34,022 nucleotides of DNA from Alphaproteobacteria bacterium (GTDB lineage: Bacteria > Pseudomonadota > Alphaproteobacteria > Rhizobiales > Aestuariivirgaceae): positions 1 through 34,022 of the forward strand of contig JAHEJE010000002.1 of NCBI GenBank assembly GCA_024639035.1, given 5' to 3'. How positions within the stretch are numbered: the first letter of the stretch is position 1; each line of letters begins with the position of its first letter. The notes under the pieces were generated by a model. The model was given only the letters and a program-made list of their open reading frames with translations, was not told the DNA's origin and did no database searches. Both the position numbers and the translations under genes were made by a program. Positions 33,349-34,022 of the stretch are shown here, in pieces.

Positions 33349-33425
33349 GGCCCCGTAGCTCAGCAGGATAGAGCATCAGATTCCTAATCTGAGGGTCGCA
33401 GGTTCGAATCCTGCCGGGGTCACCA
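33349..33425 (+). tRNA. tRNA-Arg (anticodon CCU)
   Basis: A complete 77-nt cloverleaf. The acceptor GGCCCCG pairs with CGGGGTC (one G-U), the D stem GCTC with GAGC, and the anticodon stem TCAGA with TCTGA around loop TTCCTAA. The T arm is GCAGG-TTCGAAT-CCTGC, and the CCA end is encoded. The anticodon CCU at 33383-33385 reads AGG. The gene is intact although an integrase gene follows 135 bp downstream, as expected when an element inserts and restores the tRNA 3' end. Confidence 0.97.
33386..33425 (+). other. Candidate attachment site core in the tRNA 3' half
   Basis: Tyrosine integrases often use the anticodon-loop to CCA part of a tRNA gene as attachment core. The integrase gene begins directly after this tRNA, in AT-richer DNA. 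The matching direct repeat that would mark the other end is outside the window, so the exact core is not defined. Confidence 0.4.
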
Positions 33426-33470
33426 ATAAATTCAGCTACTTAAATCATATTCGCTGATTCATAAAGATTT

Positions 33471-33491
33471 TTTGGTGCAAATTTGGTGCAA
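33471..33491 (+). repeat. Tandem direct repeat TTTGGTGCAA
   Basis: TTTGGTGCAA occurs at 33471-33480 and 33482-33491, an 11-bp period, about one helical turn. It lies between the tRNA and the integrase gene, where integrase arm-binding or excisionase sites usually sit. Function is inferred from position. Confidence 0.5.
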
Positions 33492-33560
33492 TTCGTGCTA
33501 ACAATCTAAGATATTACACCACAATGCAGGGCCAAGGAGGGCACTGCTTGGGGAGCATCT

Positions 33561-34022
33561 ATGGCATACATCCAGCAGCGTTTGGGTAAGGACGGAAAGC
33601 CGCGATATCGCGTTCAGATTCGTAAGAAGGGCCATCCACCCCAGACAATGACGTTCAGTCGAAAGACCGATGCCCGGAACTGGGCACAGTCGGTTGAAGC
33701 TGCGATTGAGGAAGGCAGATTCAAGAATCTCTCCAAAGCCAAACACCATACCGTTTCCGAACTGATCGACCGATACATTTCAGACTACCTTCCCCGCAAG
33801 CCTCGTTCACAAGAGTTACAAAGCCAGCAGTTGGCTTGGTGGAAGAAGCAGGTCGGAGCACTTAAGCTGGCTGATCTGACATCGGACATAGTTGTCGAAG
33901 AACGTAACAAGTTGGCTAAGCGGGCATTAGCCAACGGCAAGACAATCAGCCCGGGAACCGTCAACCGCTATCTCGCCGCCCTAAGCCACGTTCTCACCAT
34001 TGCGGTCAAGGAACTCAAGTGG
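33561..34022 (+). CDS. Tyrosine-type integrase, N-terminal part (runs off window)
   Basis: The first 154 codons of a phage- or island-type integrase. It starts MAYIQQRLGKDGKPRYRVQI, the N-terminal arm-binding type domain, with TMTFSRKTDARNWAQSVEA. The SAM-like core-binding domain follows (HTVSELIDRYISDYL, and later GTVNRYLAALSHVLTIAV). The catalytic domain lies beyond the edge, so activity cannot be judged. The ATG at 33561 has GGGGAG 5 bp upstream. Base composition from about 33426 on is clearly more AT-rich than the genes to the left, a sign of transfer. It is probably the first gene of an integrated island at tRNA-Arg. Confidence 0.9.
   Translation, partial: MAYIQQRLGKDGKPRYRVQIRKKGHPPQTMTFSRKTDARNWAQSVEAAIEEGRFKNLSKAKHHTVSELIDRYISDYLPRKPRSQELQSQQLAWWKKQVGALKLADLTSDIVVEERNKLAKRALANGKTISPGTVNRYLAALSHVLTIAVKELKW

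Noticed and set aside
1..34022. CRISPR arrays, insertion sequences, rRNA genes
   Set aside because: No regularly spaced repeats, transposase motifs or rRNA segments were seen. The only mobile-element gene is the integrase at the right end.

Overview
The window is a GC-rich chromosomal segment from an alphaproteobacterium, most likely a member of Hyphomicrobiales (Rhizobiales) or a close relative. The evidence is gene content and order: alpha-type addB-addA, a TsaE/sugar-kinase fusion, a DivL-type PAS kinase with tyrosine in place of the phospho-accepting histidine, ahcY next to HPr and a mannose-type EIIA, the aerobic cobaltochelatase pair cobS-cobT, and a Suv3-like helicase / S4 protein / 7Fe ferredoxin / CarD cluster. 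This is inference from family knowledge; no database search was run.

Left block (1-13837, all minus strand; transcription runs from right to left). In transcription order: EIIA-Man and HPr (regulatory phosphotransfer), ahcY (S-adenosylhomocysteine hydrolase, with its own likely promoter and a palindromic operator), divL, a TsaE-AmgK fusion, murU, addB and addA. AddA runs off the left edge with about 1149 codons visible. The last four genes overlap or nearly overlap and look translationally coupled. They join tRNA t6A synthesis, peptidoglycan sugar salvage and double-strand-break repair.

Middle (14071-22361). An SLC13-type permease and a lone Flp pilin lie on the plus strand. On the minus strand follow a lipoprotein L,D-transpeptidase-like enzyme, accA, xerD and a 46-residue single-pass membrane protein with a GTG start. 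Diverging from these is a tightly overlapping aroK-aroB-CNNM/CorC operon.

Right-centre (22376-31772). bolA diverges from a J-domain protein gene, followed by cobS-cobT. A strong 33-bp-arm inverted repeat separates cobT from the convergent rpmB. Next come a DUF3108 secreted protein, a 495-bp gene-free region with a hairpin and clustered TTAAC motifs, and the Suv3-like helicase followed by an S4-domain protein.

Right end (31862-34022). fdxA, a rho-independent terminator, carD with its own strong terminator, and tRNA-Arg(CCU) are followed by an abrupt change to AT-richer DNA and the start of a tyrosine integrase gene. This is the usual signature of the left end of an integrated island, whose cargo lies outside the window.

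Most of the window is conserved housekeeping DNA. No complete new defence or mobile system is visible. The items most worth a second look are the DivL-like pseudo-histidine kinase, the t6A/cell-wall-recycling fusion operon, the 46-residue membrane protein, the J-domain protein with a Cys/Cys/Cys/His cluster, several unexplained palindromes, and the island boundary at the tRNA.
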